From assembly GCA_013076295.1 (NCBI GenBank), contig RQOL01000929.1:1-64000 (forward strand): a stretch of DNA of 64,000 nucleotides, given 5' to 3'. The position numbers and the translations under genes were made by a program. Below, in pieces: positions 13,850 through 24,619 of this stretch. The stretch is from Sanderia malayensis. Taxonomy: Eukaryota; Cnidaria; Scyphozoa; Semaeostomeae; Pelagiidae. Each line of letters begins with the position of its first letter. Positions within the stretch are counted from its first letter, which is position 1. Under the pieces are notes generated by a model. That model searched no databases, had not been told where the DNA came from, and saw nothing but the letters and a program-made list of their open reading frames with translations.

Positions 13850-15840
13850 TCTCAAAAGCTCATTCTCAATATGTAATAAAATAGATAATCAGAAAAAACA
13901 CATTCAGTTAAACGTTTCAACTTGCGTCTTCATCAGTAATCTCTACATATATAGGTAGGTGCTCTTATTTTTGTAATCAGCCATATTTTTGTAAAGTTAT
14001 TGTACTTACTGTAGCATTTACCAGAAAGTTATATTGGGTTTAAAAGTTTATTACCGATGAAATGGAAGAGAAATGTCTACCAACAGTGTTCATGCACTAA
14101 AGAATGTTAAGTCATAAAATTTAAATCATAAATTTCTTGATGAATTTACAACCTTCAAGAAAATAACAACATTCAGTCAATAGAATGAAACATGAAAACT
14201 TACTGCTACAGTTTTCCAATCAGTATTGAATTCTGGTATTGCAAATTCTGTGTACTCTTTGTTTAATGGGACCAGTGCACCAAGCCGTTGAAGCTCAATT
14301 CCATACAACTTTGCATTATTCTCAGCTACCTGGGTAGGGGACTCAGCAAACTGAAAAAAGAATAATCAATAATAACGAAAAAATCTTCTTCAATATAGTA
14401 ACAAGTTTAGAAATATCCAACCTTACAAAGTATAAATGTAGTTTTTCACATCCTAACAATATTTGGCCAATTCTGAGCATGGCCGAAACAAATATCTTTC
14501 TTACTATATAAAGAAGGTTTTGACTTCAAACAATCCATTTGTAACACTGTTCGGGCCTTGACTGGCATAATGTTGGTATGAAATCACCAACGAAAGATCT
14601 AGTTTTGAGTAGTTATGCCCTCTTTTGAGAAGAAAGGGAGTAAGATGGCTACCATTACACGTTTTTTTTATAAGAAACCGGTTTATAAGAAACCTAGTAC
14701 TAGAGCCCCAAAAATTTAAGAAACTTTTAGAACTACATCAATATCTTTAAGAAACTCCAAAAAAAATAAGAGGACTTTCTGAGCCGAAAAGTAATATGTC
14801 AACAATACATTTTTGCTTGATCTAAGTTTGCTACACGTTTTTATTTAGAGGAACACAGGATGTTGAGTCTACTTGTATTAGTAGGTGGGTTTCACATTAA
14901 TACAAGAAATAAAGGAGGAAAAGTGCAAAATTTGAAGTTAAGTGCGTGTATCTAAAAATAAGAAACTTTTAAGAAACTTTTAGTACTAAAAACTGGTGAA
15001 AAATTAAGAAACTTTTAGAACTAGGACCCAAGCTAGGTTCCTTATAAAATAAAAAACGTGTATCCCAAATTTTGATGTGGAGTGGACGTACTGAGGCGTG
15101 TTTATAGCCTGTCTCAAATTAGATGTCATCTCATGTCAAAATGCCCCTGAATAACAACAACTAAAGTGTTTTGCCTGAGTAATTTTTTGTTATCACAAAT
15201 CACAGGTGACATCTAATTTGAAACAGACTTTAATTATGTTGTTTTGGATTGCCTTATTTACCCAATCAGCACCACAACACACAACAATGTGCCTTGAAAG
15301 CTAAATTCAAGTAATTACCACGTCAAACCAATCATCACCACCATCAACATCAGCATCAATTTTACTGTCATTTCTGTCATCTTCATCACTATCATCGTTA
15401 CCACCTCTATCTAGAACTGCTTTACAAGGAGCCATTGGCAACTGTTCCATGGGTAAAGCAGTGCTCTCTCCAGCAGCAGCACAGCGAGTAGTGGATGGTG
15501 GTTGTGGGCCTAAAGAGGATGTAATTGGCGGCTTGATTCTGCTCTCATTTCTTCGAACCTGACAGACCTCTGGCCATAAAGCATCTTGTCCAGCATTCGT
15601 CAACTCCTGGCAAAATTGAATTGCGCCTTGGGGAGATGTTTCACCAAGCCTGAACCTCAACAAGCCACCTTTTTCGTCTTTTCTTCCCACCTTCTTTGCC
15701 TTGCTGGTGTTGTTAGGCCTTCGTTTTGTTGCGGTGGATCCTTTCTTTTTCTCTTTGCTGCATTGACCTTTTACAGGGGCAAATCTCATACGACCACTTC
15801 CTACTTCACTAAATGGCACATTCGTACGTTTTCCATCCAT
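6630..15840 (-). CDS. KDZ (Kyakuja-like) transposase, multi-exon
   Basis: A long minus-strand gene with consistent splice sites. Exons in transcript order: about 15,840-15,320 (starts MDGKRTNVPFSEVG; acidic end); 14,350-14,204; 12,981-12,788; about 12,450-12,354; 11,917-11,892; 11,652-11,181; 10,994-10,856; 9,676-9,398; about 9,349-9,284; 8,860-8,193; 7,948-7,865; 7,420-7,298; 6,871-6,630. A cysteine cluster (CITCKYNSNSCIHVETL; later ECPACKFVNQYDGS) resembles the CxC domains that accompany KDZ transposases. The RNase H-like core is marked by PDIFVCDGTSLGFRK (first Asp), TVYCPHG, NYGFQVMESSESPNIPFTIF, TIIYDNACNLHAYCLNRD (second Asp) and FLVDRFHWKNHKG, then NSQVNEQQNSTLKRLRSQL. I found no stop inside these core exons, which suggests a recent or active copy. 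Exon phase around 12,450 and one exon near 10,600 could not be fitted. The terminal exon lies in the right arm of the inverted repeat. TIRs and target duplication were not found. Confidence 0.85.
13814..13847. repeat. (TA)n microsatellite
   Basis: About 16 uninterrupted TA units in a TA-rich stretch, within an intron of the KDZ gene. Confidence 0.95.
14657..15062. mobile_element. MITE with TACACGTTTTTT termini
   Basis: The left end TACACGTTTTTTTTATAAG and the reverse complement of the right end (TACACGTTTTTTATTTTATAAGG-like) form terminal inverted repeats of about 20 bp around 406 bp of non-coding sequence. The inside has several copies of an AAGAAACTTTTAGAACT-like motif. It sits in the intron between the first two KDZ exons and has no coding capacity. 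Confidence 0.7.
15111..15228. mobile_element. Small MITE / foldback, 118 bp
   Basis: The ends GTCTCAAATTAGATGTCA and TGACATCTAATTTGAAACAGAC are inverted copies and could form a long stem. Non-coding, in the same KDZ intron as the larger MITE. Confidence 0.65.
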
Positions 15841-15973
15841 TACTAAACAATAAAACAACCGCACAGCTTCAATCTGCCTGCCGCCATTACAGTATCCTGA
15901 TAAGTGATAACACTGAACCAATACGCATGCGCCACTAACTTGTGGTCCATAAATAGCAAATCCTGTACAAATT

Positions 15974-17435
15974 TTGTGTGGTCCTTTACGAGAATTTCCA
16001 CGCTATTTTACCTCCATCGAGACACAGTCAACAAACAACTGTTTCTTTCTCGACGGTCCAGCAGGAACTGGCAAAACCTTCCTCTACAACACATTGGTAC
16101 ACAACCTGCAAGCTTCCGGACACAAAGTCAAATGCGTAGCATACTCCGGCATAGCAGCAACACTACTCATTCACGGCAGAACAGCACACTCAACATTTCA
16201 GATACCGATTCCTCTGCTCGACAATTCCACTTGCAACATCAAAGCACAAAACCTCTGAGCACAACAACTGCGAGATACAATGCTATTCATTTGGGACGAG
16301 GCTTCCATGATTCCAGCAACAGCACTCAAAGCAGTTGATCGTCTCCTCAGAGACATCACTAAAGTCAACAGACCTTTCGGCGGCAAATACTTCATCCTTG
16401 GTGGTGATTTCAGACAAGTACTGCCAGTCGTCAAGAAAGCAGGCAGAGAACGAGTAGTGCAAGAATGCCTCAAGTCACGAAAAGTTGAGTATCTGTGATC
16501 TGATTTCCAACAATTCAGACTCATTACACACATGAGAGCTGTTCAAGACGAGACTTACCAAGCATTCTCAGACTGGCTTCTCCGAATAGGCAACGGAGTG
16601 GAACCTCACGACCGTCAAGATCAGATCAACCTTCCAGAACAAGTCTGCAGCAAATCTCTTGAAGATCTCATGAACTCAATCTATCCTCAAGCTGAATCAG
16701 CAGATGCACACCTCTTACTGGATCCCAACACCATGTCCGAACGTTGTTGTTTGACACCAAAGAAAGAGTTCTCACATCACATCAACGAACTCATTCTACA
16801 AAGACTTTCAACACCCCGGAAACAGTACCTCAGTGTTGACACAGTTCAGACAGATGACCCAGAAGAGGCAGCAGCATATCCCATGGAGTTTCTCAACGCA
16901 CAGACTCCTGGTGGAATGCCTCTTCACTCACTACAATTGAAGGTATGCATGCACACTATATTTAAACAGTTCTTTTAAATTTCTCTTCCCATCCAACCTT
17001 ACTCAATTTCATTCTCTTACAGGTTGGAGCTACAATCATTTTGCTCAGAAACATCAACCCTGCAAAGGGACTTTGCAATGGAACACATCTAATTGTCAGA
17101 GATCTCAAACGACACATCATCACCGCAGAGATCATCACAACACAGAACAAGGGCCAGTATGTTATGCTTCCACGCATCACTATGACGTGCCAGGATTCAT
17201 CATTGCCACTATGCATGGCAAGAAAGCAATTTCCAGTCAGACTGGCTTACTGCCTCACCATCAACAAGGCACAAGGACAATCCTTATCACACGTGGGCAT
17301 TTACTTGCCACAACCTGTTTTGCTCATGGACAACTTTATGTCGCAATATCTAGAGCCAAATCATTCTCTGGACTCAAGGTATTCACAACAAGCAATAACA
17401 AAACAAAAAACATTGTCTACAAGGAAGTCCTTTAA
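15974..17435 (+). pseudogene. Helitron PIF1-like helicase, truncated and broken
   Basis: Superfamily 1 helicase motifs appear in order: Walker A in NNCFFLDGPAGTGKTFLYNT, GIAATLLIHGRTAHSTFQIP, Walker B in MLFIWDEASMIPATALKA, FILGGDFRQVLPVV, VGATIILLRNINPAKGLCNG, RLAYCLTINKAQGQSLSHVG, and the C-terminal HGQLYVAISRAKSF. This is the RepHel helicase half; the Rep part and the segment before Walker A are missing, so the 5' end is truncated about 130 bp from the KDZ first exon. Damage: in-frame TGA at 16,256-16,258 and 16,496-16,498, and a frameshift near 17,310 before the last motif. An 80-bp GT/AG intron (16,943-17,022) splices in frame. No longer able to make a full protein. Confidence 0.88.
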
Positions 17436-17457
17436 ATTTTATCTATCTATACTATAC

Positions 17458-17945
17458 TTACTAACACCTGAGGACTTCAAACAGCACTCACACACAAGAC
17501 CTCTGGGCTTCAAACAGCACTCAGGCAAATTTTTAATTACTAACGCCTGAGGGCTTCAAACAGCACTCATTCACAAGACCTCTGGGCTTCAAACCGCACT
17601 CAGGCAAAACACCACAGGTTATTCTAAGCACAATATCTCCAACCCAATTGAAAATAGGTTTTTTTAAAGTAGCCTCCGCCTACCTTACAAAAGCAATTCC
17701 CAGGCAACAACATCCTGCCAATTTCCATTCCCTCCACCCATTTCTAACTACAGTTCCACCAAACTTCCTTAAACTCCAGGAAATAACGCCAAGCCTAGCT
17801 TAGAATAACCCTACACAAGACCTGTGCACTTCAAACAGTACTCAGGAAACACCTGAGAGCTTCAAACAGCAATTAGGCACACTGGGTGCTTCAAACAGCA
17901 CTCACTCACAAGACCTGTGGGCTTCAAGTAGTTCTCCAGGCAAGA
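17458..17945 (+). repeat. Imperfect minisatellite downstream of Helitron helicase
   Basis: Repeated variants of CTGGGCTTCAAACAGCACTC joined by CACAAGACCT- and AGGCAAA-type spacers, about 8-9 copies in broken order. Non-coding; probably part of the Helitron 3' region. Confidence 0.75.
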
Positions 17946-20740
17946 GTTATGCTTTGCCATGTTCCTTTATATTGCCTAGGGGAACATGGATTTCCTTTCT
18001 CTCTGTGCAATCTGCCATTCTCCCCACTCATAAGTCAATGCCACTATTGATATGTAGCTAAATTCACATCCAATCTCCTTTCATTAAATATCAAACAACA
18101 AATACCAATATGGCAGCTTTCACAAAAATAGAAAACTCAAACAATGAATGCTCCTTGACGTGGTGTTTGAGCTTTTAACTAATGCATCCGGCAACACCAC
18201 CCATTCCTTATATCATAATGTCTTCCATTAATTTATTGTATGCATATCCTTCCTTTCCAAAAGTGAACATTTTATATATCTGATTATGAACGATTATTTA
18301 CATTTATTTATTTATTCACTCCACGCCCATTATTTTATCTCATGTTACTGCATCCCCCCCGCACGCACTCCGCCACACCAAACAAGAACAAGAAATACCT
18401 ACTTCTTCACGCACGCATGCTCACTTCTGCCCTTTTTGTACCACTTCAACTGCATAGAGACCAGTGAACAACTTCGCTCTCCAAAAATTATCAAGTGTTC
18501 AGACGTCTTCACACGGTAAGCTATGTGATATTTCTATCTTATATTTTATAATCCCCCCCTCCCCCAGCTTCAATAATAAACTAAACCAATCCTCTTCAAC
18601 ACACGACCCCATATTTTCCCTTGTTTAAAATCTTTTTTCCACACGTTCCTCGGCACACCCCACCCATAACATAACCCCAACCGCAATGCCATTTCAACAA
18701 GGCATCAACATCATTAATTTAAAAAATACTCCCATTATTATCTAAAGCCGGCTATAATATCACCTTCAATTTCCCGCCAACAAACTACTTCCGCCTCATT
18801 TTTCTGACAACATAATTGCCTCTCCACTTCACATTATCATAACGACCACTCATAAAGGCCCCCCTCTATTGAACGCCGCCCTCAATTAAACGCCCAATCT
18901 ACGACTTCCATTTTCAAAAGAACTCACCGCATTCCTTAAAGGAAATACGATTTACACTTTTTTCTTCCAGATGCTAACATATTTAAATTCCTCACCCCCA
19001 TCATTGACAGAACTCTTTTCCATTTTCAATTCCCTACAACAACTTGTCCCCCTTACATCATTTTTAAACAAAGCACTTCGCTCACGCAAGTCCTGCATCA
19101 CACAAACAATAATACAATCCTCACTTTCATTAAACATTAAACAACAATTTTTATTGATAAAAATTAAAGCAATAGGTTTTGTTCACAGCCCCATACTGCT
19201 TTTCATTCTTCCCTTTACTCTCCGTCCCCTCTTCTTCCAATTTCCTCTTCTTCGACCTCTTTTTCTTTTCTGTTCGTGAATGCAAGACCACGCCCACGTG
19301 CACCACCGTATCATCCCTGCCAATAAAAACAACAATTAATCCCATAATTCATCCCACCAACCAAACAGCATAAACATTGACAAACTTCCTTAAATAATTA
19401 CGCTTACCTAACCTGCCTCAACTTTCTTCCATCACCACCTTTCATCACTAACTCTACCTTCTCATCACGAAAGGCTACAGCCGCAATTCTCCCCTTCAAA
19501 CCCCTCAATCCCGTTGCACGATCCCATACCACAAACTAAAAGAAAATTCCCACAATCAACACTTTTTCTAGCTAACAATATCATTCCATAATATCCATCA
19601 TAATATAATTTCAACATGATTCCACTGAAATATTATTTATTATAAACATACCCTTCGCATATCTCCATATATAACAGTGATGATCACCATTTCCATATGA
19701 TTTCTTTCTTCTCGAAAATTCTCTCAATTATCTCCGTTCACTTGCTACCTCTCCGACAACTAAATTTCAGTGTCTCATCCACAATATTTAAATACTTCTC
19801 CCTCCCCAACCTAACACATGATCTTCCACATTCCTCCCTATGTTTAACCATTACATACACCTTGCATCATTCACACCCAACCCCCTTATTTGCTTACCCC
19901 ATCGCTTTCAATGCTCAATCGCAACATATTTTAATTCCCACGCAAACACAATGCTACTGTTCCTACGAACGCACTCCCCATCACTGTTTCATTACGCCTT
20001 CATCAACCTATCCATGACTTCAATTCTATTTTCAAACAATTGACATCACACAATTTCCCCCTCTATATTTAAAACAACAAAGTAATACAAAGTTCCTAAA
20101 GAGCTACTTTTTCCACATTCCAACCCTTACGACACATAAACAACAAATAAATTACTTTTCTCAAATCACAACATCTGCCATACCACGAAACAGATCAACA
20201 TCACAATAACTTCAACATCACAATAACTCAATTCAGCAAATACAACTACCCATCCTTATTATTACCCCATGCATTTTCAATTCCAAATCGCAACTTATTT
20301 TCCTTCCCAACGCCAACAACACGTGAAAAAACAACAATCACAATGCCACTGTTGCTACGCACGCACTCCCCATCACTGCTTCACTACATCATCATCAACC
20401 TACTCATGACTTCATTTCTATATTCAAATAAATGACATCAAACACCACCCCCTATATTTAGCACAACAACGTAATCTACACTTTCAAAACAGCTGCCTCT
20501 TGCACATTCCAACCCCTACTAAAACATATAAATACAACAAACCCATAACGTTTTTCCAATCACAACTCTACAACCTACGAACAACAACTATCATCTACGA
20601 AAATTTCATCCCGCACTTCAAATCGGTGAGTATCATGCACAATTTAATTCTTCTCTAATCAGATTTCTTCTCCTAATTCTAATGTTACCAACATTTCTTT
20701 CACAGAAAATCTATACAAAGAATTATATTTTCCATTTACA
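17640..20740. other. G-poor plus strand, no gene
   Basis: About 3 kb in which the plus strand is made almost only of A, C and T; many 60-base lines have 2-5 G. Short open frames here (for example around 18,290, 18,970 and 19,700) follow from the lack of stop codons in such composition and have no recognisable motif. It contains a locally duplicated segment, since the text around 19,910-20,100 recurs in altered form at 20,270-20,480 (both with CACTCCCCATCACTG and AACAACTTAT-type blocks). Likely internal Helitron sequence. Confidence 0.7.
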
Positions 20741-20751
20741 ATTTCAGATAT

Positions 20752-20995
20752 GGACAGAAAAACAATGCACCAAATTCTAGACGTGCTCCGATCACATTCG
20801 AAATGGCCATCAGCAGGTGGTGTACGCCACAAACAACCTGCTCACAATAACCCATTACGTCAAAAAACTTCGCCAGGAAGACCAATTCTTCAGGGAATTA
20901 AATAAATCCCTCCAGGAAGACACCTTCAGCCAACAAGAACTGGAAGAGCTCACTCAGTTAGAAAACATACCCCAGCGCCAACCAATGGACCTATA
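20752..20995 (+). pseudogene. Small coiled-coil-like ORF, frameshifted
   Basis: An exon-like block after a pyrimidine-AG acceptor (TTTCAG at 20,743-20,748). It starts MDRKTMHQILDVLRSHS in one frame and continues in another as HYVKKLRQEDQFFRELNKSL and on to PQRQPMDL and a stop at 20,993-20,995. The second part is rich in Glu, Gln, Lys and Leu and could form a short helix or coiled coil. I do not recognise it. It follows the Helitron helicase on the same strand and may be an accessory Helitron ORF; the frame change within about 40 bases of the start suggests decay. Confidence 0.4.
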
Positions 20996-20998
20996 GCC

Positions 20999-21020
20999 GC
21001 GGCCATATCCATATGGCCGC
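20999..21020. repeat. Perfect 10-bp-arm hairpin
   Basis: GCGGCCATAT-CC-ATATGGCCGC, four bases after the stop of the small ORF. It could be a terminator-like hairpin of the Helitron, but no CTRR end follows close by. Confidence 0.75.
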
Positions 21021-21152
21021 AAAACAAGCAACAAACAATAACAACCAAATTAAACTTATTTACAACAAAATACATTGCATCTTATACCTTCTTCTTCATT
21101 TTTAAATATGAACACATTTTCAATAATTTCAAATAACAATGTTTTTCTTTCC

Positions 21153-21226
21153 GTGTCCAACGAGCAATGATCTTATCCCAACTTAATCAACTTTAATTAG
21201 AACGGGTTGCTTAATGTGTCCGCCGG
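21153..21226 (+). repeat. Left copy of GTGTCC-type inverted repeat
   Basis: Begins GTGTCCAACGAGCAATGATC and ends TTGCTTAATGTGTCCGCCGG. A diverged inverted copy lies at 24,263-24,336; the two bracket the Helitron pair. Confidence 0.6.
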
Positions 21227-21235
21227 CTTTGATGG

Positions 21236-22854
21236 TCTCTATTATATAAAATTGTACATCACGTGACCGGCCGACTGTGAACAATGACCCATTGTGTCTT
21301 GAACAATCGACGTTCCACCGAACAATGGGATCAAAGGAGCGGGCGTTGGCACTCAAAGGGTTTTCTGGGGGTTAATAAAGGTGCAAATTTGTGTGGAAAT
21401 GATCGCGGCATTGTGCTGATGAACCTAAAGCAATCCGCTAATTTCTAACCCCAGCGGTTCGGGAGTGATGGCCAATTTTGTGTTCAGACCTTCTAGAAAG
21501 TTCCCAGGACCAAGTTAATGAGATGTAAAACGAGCAGGGAGAAGCAGGTGTTTTGTTTACTTGAACGGGCGGCGAGTTGCTCGGGTTTAAGCACGAATAC
21601 GTGCCGAAATCAATTGTAAAGACGGTCAATTGTTGTCAAGACCTGGACAATCTGAGACAAATGGACAAGGTGTTTCCTTATTCATGTTTTTGGCTTAAAA
21701 TAGCACCAGTTTGTTTTGTTTCACCACGTTTTTCGTTCAGCCGAGGGCCTAACCAAAACACGAAGACAATTTTGATGTCTCGGTTGTTCTCGGCCGATTT
21801 GTCCTTAACTTTCAATAACGTTTATTCACACGAGAACTAAAGTTATCGGGTTGTTTTTTGTTTGTTGATTTCCTCTGTTTTTGGACAGTTTTAGCCGAGT
21901 TTTGCGTTTTGCTGGAGAACACGAAATTTCAAGCAACACGCGTGTTTTCCATTTGCGAAAATTAAATTTTAAGCTGCCAAAACTTTGTTTTTTCACCCAA
22001 TACTTTCGATAAATGTTCGCCAAGCTATTAGCTTCATTTCATATTTTCGTGGGGCGTGTAGGACAAAATTGGCCACGTTAATTTAATTTGAAAGTTTGTG
22101 CTGTAAAGTAGGTTGATGAATTCATTTTTTCACTTTCAGAAGAAAACGGCTTTTAGCGGCAGGCAGGCGCTGGGTGGTCGCTTGCCAGGGGAAGTATGGT
22201 AGGGTAGTATTGTAGTATGTTATGTAGGGTATTATTGATGTATGTTATTAGGTAGTATTGTAGGTTTGTATTGTAGGGTACGTTATGTAGGGTAGTATTG
22301 TAGGTATGTTATGTAGGGCATGTATTGTAGTATGTATTGTAGGTATGTATTGTAAGGTAAGTATTTAAGGTGATTGTAAGGTATTATCGTAGGGTAGTAT
22401 TTAGGGTATGTATTGTAGGGTATGTATTGTAGGGTATGTATTGTAGTATGTATTGTAGGGTGTATTGTAGGTATGTATTGTAGGTATGTATTGTAGGTAT
22501 GTATGTATGTATGTATGTATGTATGTATGGGCATGAGCGCAGCGAATGCACGCGCGAAGCGCGCCAACCAGATTAAGCTTAGTTTACTTGACAGGCTCCG
22601 GGAGGAGCGAAGCGACCGAACCCGGCTCATGTATGTATGTATGTAGTATGTAGTATGTATGTATGTATGATTTAGTATTATGTATGTATGTATGTATGTA
22701 TGTATGTATATGTATGTATGTATGATGCATGTATGTAGTATGTAATGTATGTATAGGCATGAGCGTAGCGAATGCACGCGCGAAGCGCGCCAACCAGATA
22801 AGCTTTGTTGCTTGGGGCTCCGGGAGGGAGCGTAGCGACCGGGCCCCCGGCTAG
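21236..22854 (+). mobile_element. Non-autonomous Helitron A
   Basis: The 5' end TCTCTATTATATAAAATTG is followed by ACATCACGTGACC; the 3' end is a GC-rich stem-forming stretch (GGCTCCGGGAGGGAGCG to GGGCCCCCGG) and CTAG at 22,851-22,854, the Helitron hallmark. No gene inside. Near the 3' end are TGTATTGTAGGTA-type minisatellites, (GTAT)n runs, and two copies of the module beginning GGCATGAGCG with an ACGCGCGAAGCGCGCC palindrome (22,529 and 22,757). The 5' flank is G rather than the usual A, so the exact start is slightly uncertain. Confidence 0.78.
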
Positions 22855-23996
22855 TCTCTATATATAATAAAATTGTACATCACGTGACCCGACTGTGAAC
22901 AATTGGCCATTGTTTCTTGAACAATGGACGTTCGAAAAAACAATGGATCAAAGGAGCGGGCGTTGCCAGTCAAAGGCTTTTTTCTGCGCCAATGAGGGTG
23001 CAAATTGTATGGAAATGATCGCTGCATTGTGCTGATGAAACTAAAGCTTTCCGCTAATTCTAACCCAGCGTTCGAGAGTTATGGCCCATTTTGTGTTCCG
23101 ACCTTCTAGAAATTCTGAGGACCGAGTTAATGAGATGCAAAACGAGCAGGGAGAAGCACGTGTTTTTTCGTTGAACGGGCGGCAAGTTGCTCGGTTTAAA
23201 CATGAATACGTGCCGGAAATCAATTGTAAAGACGTGTCAATTGTTGTCAAGACCTGTGAGACAATTGGTGAACAATATTTCAAGGTATTCCTTTATTCAA
23301 TTTTTTGCTTTAAATAGCACGAGTTTGTTTTGTTAACCTCACGTTTTTTTGTTGAGCCGAGGGCCTAACCAAAACACGAAGACAATTTTGATTTTCTCGG
23401 GTCGTTCTGGGCCGATTTTCTCCATTCAAATTTTAGATAACTTTTTATTTACACGAGAACTAAAGTTATCTGGGGCTTTTTTTTTGTTTGTCGATTTCCT
23501 CTGATTTTGGACAGTTTTGCCGAGTTTGGGTTTTGCTGGAAAACACGAAATTTTCAAGCAACACGCGTTTGCATTTGCGAAAATTAATTTTTAACCTGCC
23601 AAAACTTTGTTTTTTTTCACCCAAATACTTTCCATAAATGTTCGCCAAGCTATTAGCTTCATTTTGATATTTTCGTGGGTTCTATAGGACGAAAATTCGC
23701 CACGTTAACTTAATTTCAACGTTTTAGTGTTTTTAAAGTACCTTGATGAATTCATTTTTTCACTTTCAAAAGAAACGGCTTTTAGGGGGGCAGCAGGGTG
23801 GGCGCTGGGTTGTCGTTTCCCAGGGGAATATGTAGGTATTATGGTAGGTATGCATTGTAGGTATATGTAGGTATGTAGTTAGAGGTATTGTAGGTATGTA
23901 TTAGGGTATGTATTGTAGCGTATGTATTGTAAGTATGTTATTAGTAGTATGTAGTATGTTTATGTAGGGTATGTGTTGTAGGGTAGGTAAAAAATC
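22855..23996 (+). mobile_element. Non-autonomous Helitron B, 3'-truncated
   Basis: Begins TCTCTATATATAATAAAATT directly after CTAG of Helitron A and follows A base by base with roughly 90% identity (for example AATACGTGCCGGAAATCAAT). It runs through the GTAGGTATG minisatellite and then stops matching near 23,996, without the GGCATGAGCG module or CTAG. The head-to-tail contact with A has no host bases between. Confidence 0.75.
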
Positions 23997-24262
23997 GGCC
24001 TCACTTGGCACAGGAAGCAAATTTCCACCTCCATTCTCGAGTGGTTTTCTCCGCAATTATTGATAAATTCTTTTCGAAAATTGCATTTAACTTTAGCCTG
24101 GGGCTCGCCCAGCAGCTCAGTGTTTTTCGCTTTTCGATGTTCCTATTACTTCCAGAGATGTGTCCAAGTTAAACTAAACTACTGAGATCTCATCTCTAAA
24201 TGTTGTTTCCAGCCAAAGCCGTTCTGCCCTCGAGTCAAGATTTACGTCACTACTATCCTATG

Positions 24263-24336
24263 CCGGTTGACACGTTAAGCAATCGGTTCTAATGAAAGTT
24301 TAATGAGTATCGGTAAGATGACCCTTCGTTGGACAC
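24263..24336 (-). repeat. Right copy of GTGTCC-type inverted repeat
   Basis: The reverse complement begins GTGTCCAACGAAGGGTCATC and ends TTGCTTAACGTGTC, matching 21,153-21,226 at perhaps 75-80%. A further related block with GGACACG and CGGGACACG follows to 24,402. Confidence 0.6.
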
Positions 24337-24427
24337 GCGAAGTAATGGGTAGTAAAGAGGGGTAATGAAATTTTGGTAAAGTGGATTTTCGCGGGACACG
24401 TAATGTAAATATAAATGTATAGTTTCC

Positions 24428-24612
24428 AGCATTCCCCGACCACATGTTCATTGAAGCCCCAAGTCCCGATTTCCATTCTAAGGTTGTTCCAGGTCCATGA
24501 TGATTTAAATTGAAATCTTTGAAGGCCTCATAGTTGCAACCATTCCTCGATCACATGGTGCATGGAATTGCCGAGTTCCGATTTGCATTCCAAGGTTGTT
24601 CCAGGTCCATTT
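24428..24612 (+). repeat. Two-copy direct repeat, ~110-bp spacing
   Basis: Copy 1 (24,428-24,500) and copy 2 (24,537-24,612) both run from a CATTCCxCGAxCACATG block to AAGGTTGTTCCAGGTCCAT, differing at scattered positions. Confidence 0.7.
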
Positions 24613-24619
24613 TTCGCAA

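Noticed and set aside
15904..16533. Alternative frames on both strands over the helicase
   Set aside because: Shadows of the helicase frame that carries Walker A and B.
18286..20043. Several plus-strand frames of 60-106 codons
   Set aside because: G-poor sequence lacks many stop codons; no motif, no splice logic, and composition explains them.
22283..22793. Long minus-strand frames rich in HTYIHTYI
   Set aside because: Translation of GTAT-type microsatellite inside a Helitron, not a gene.
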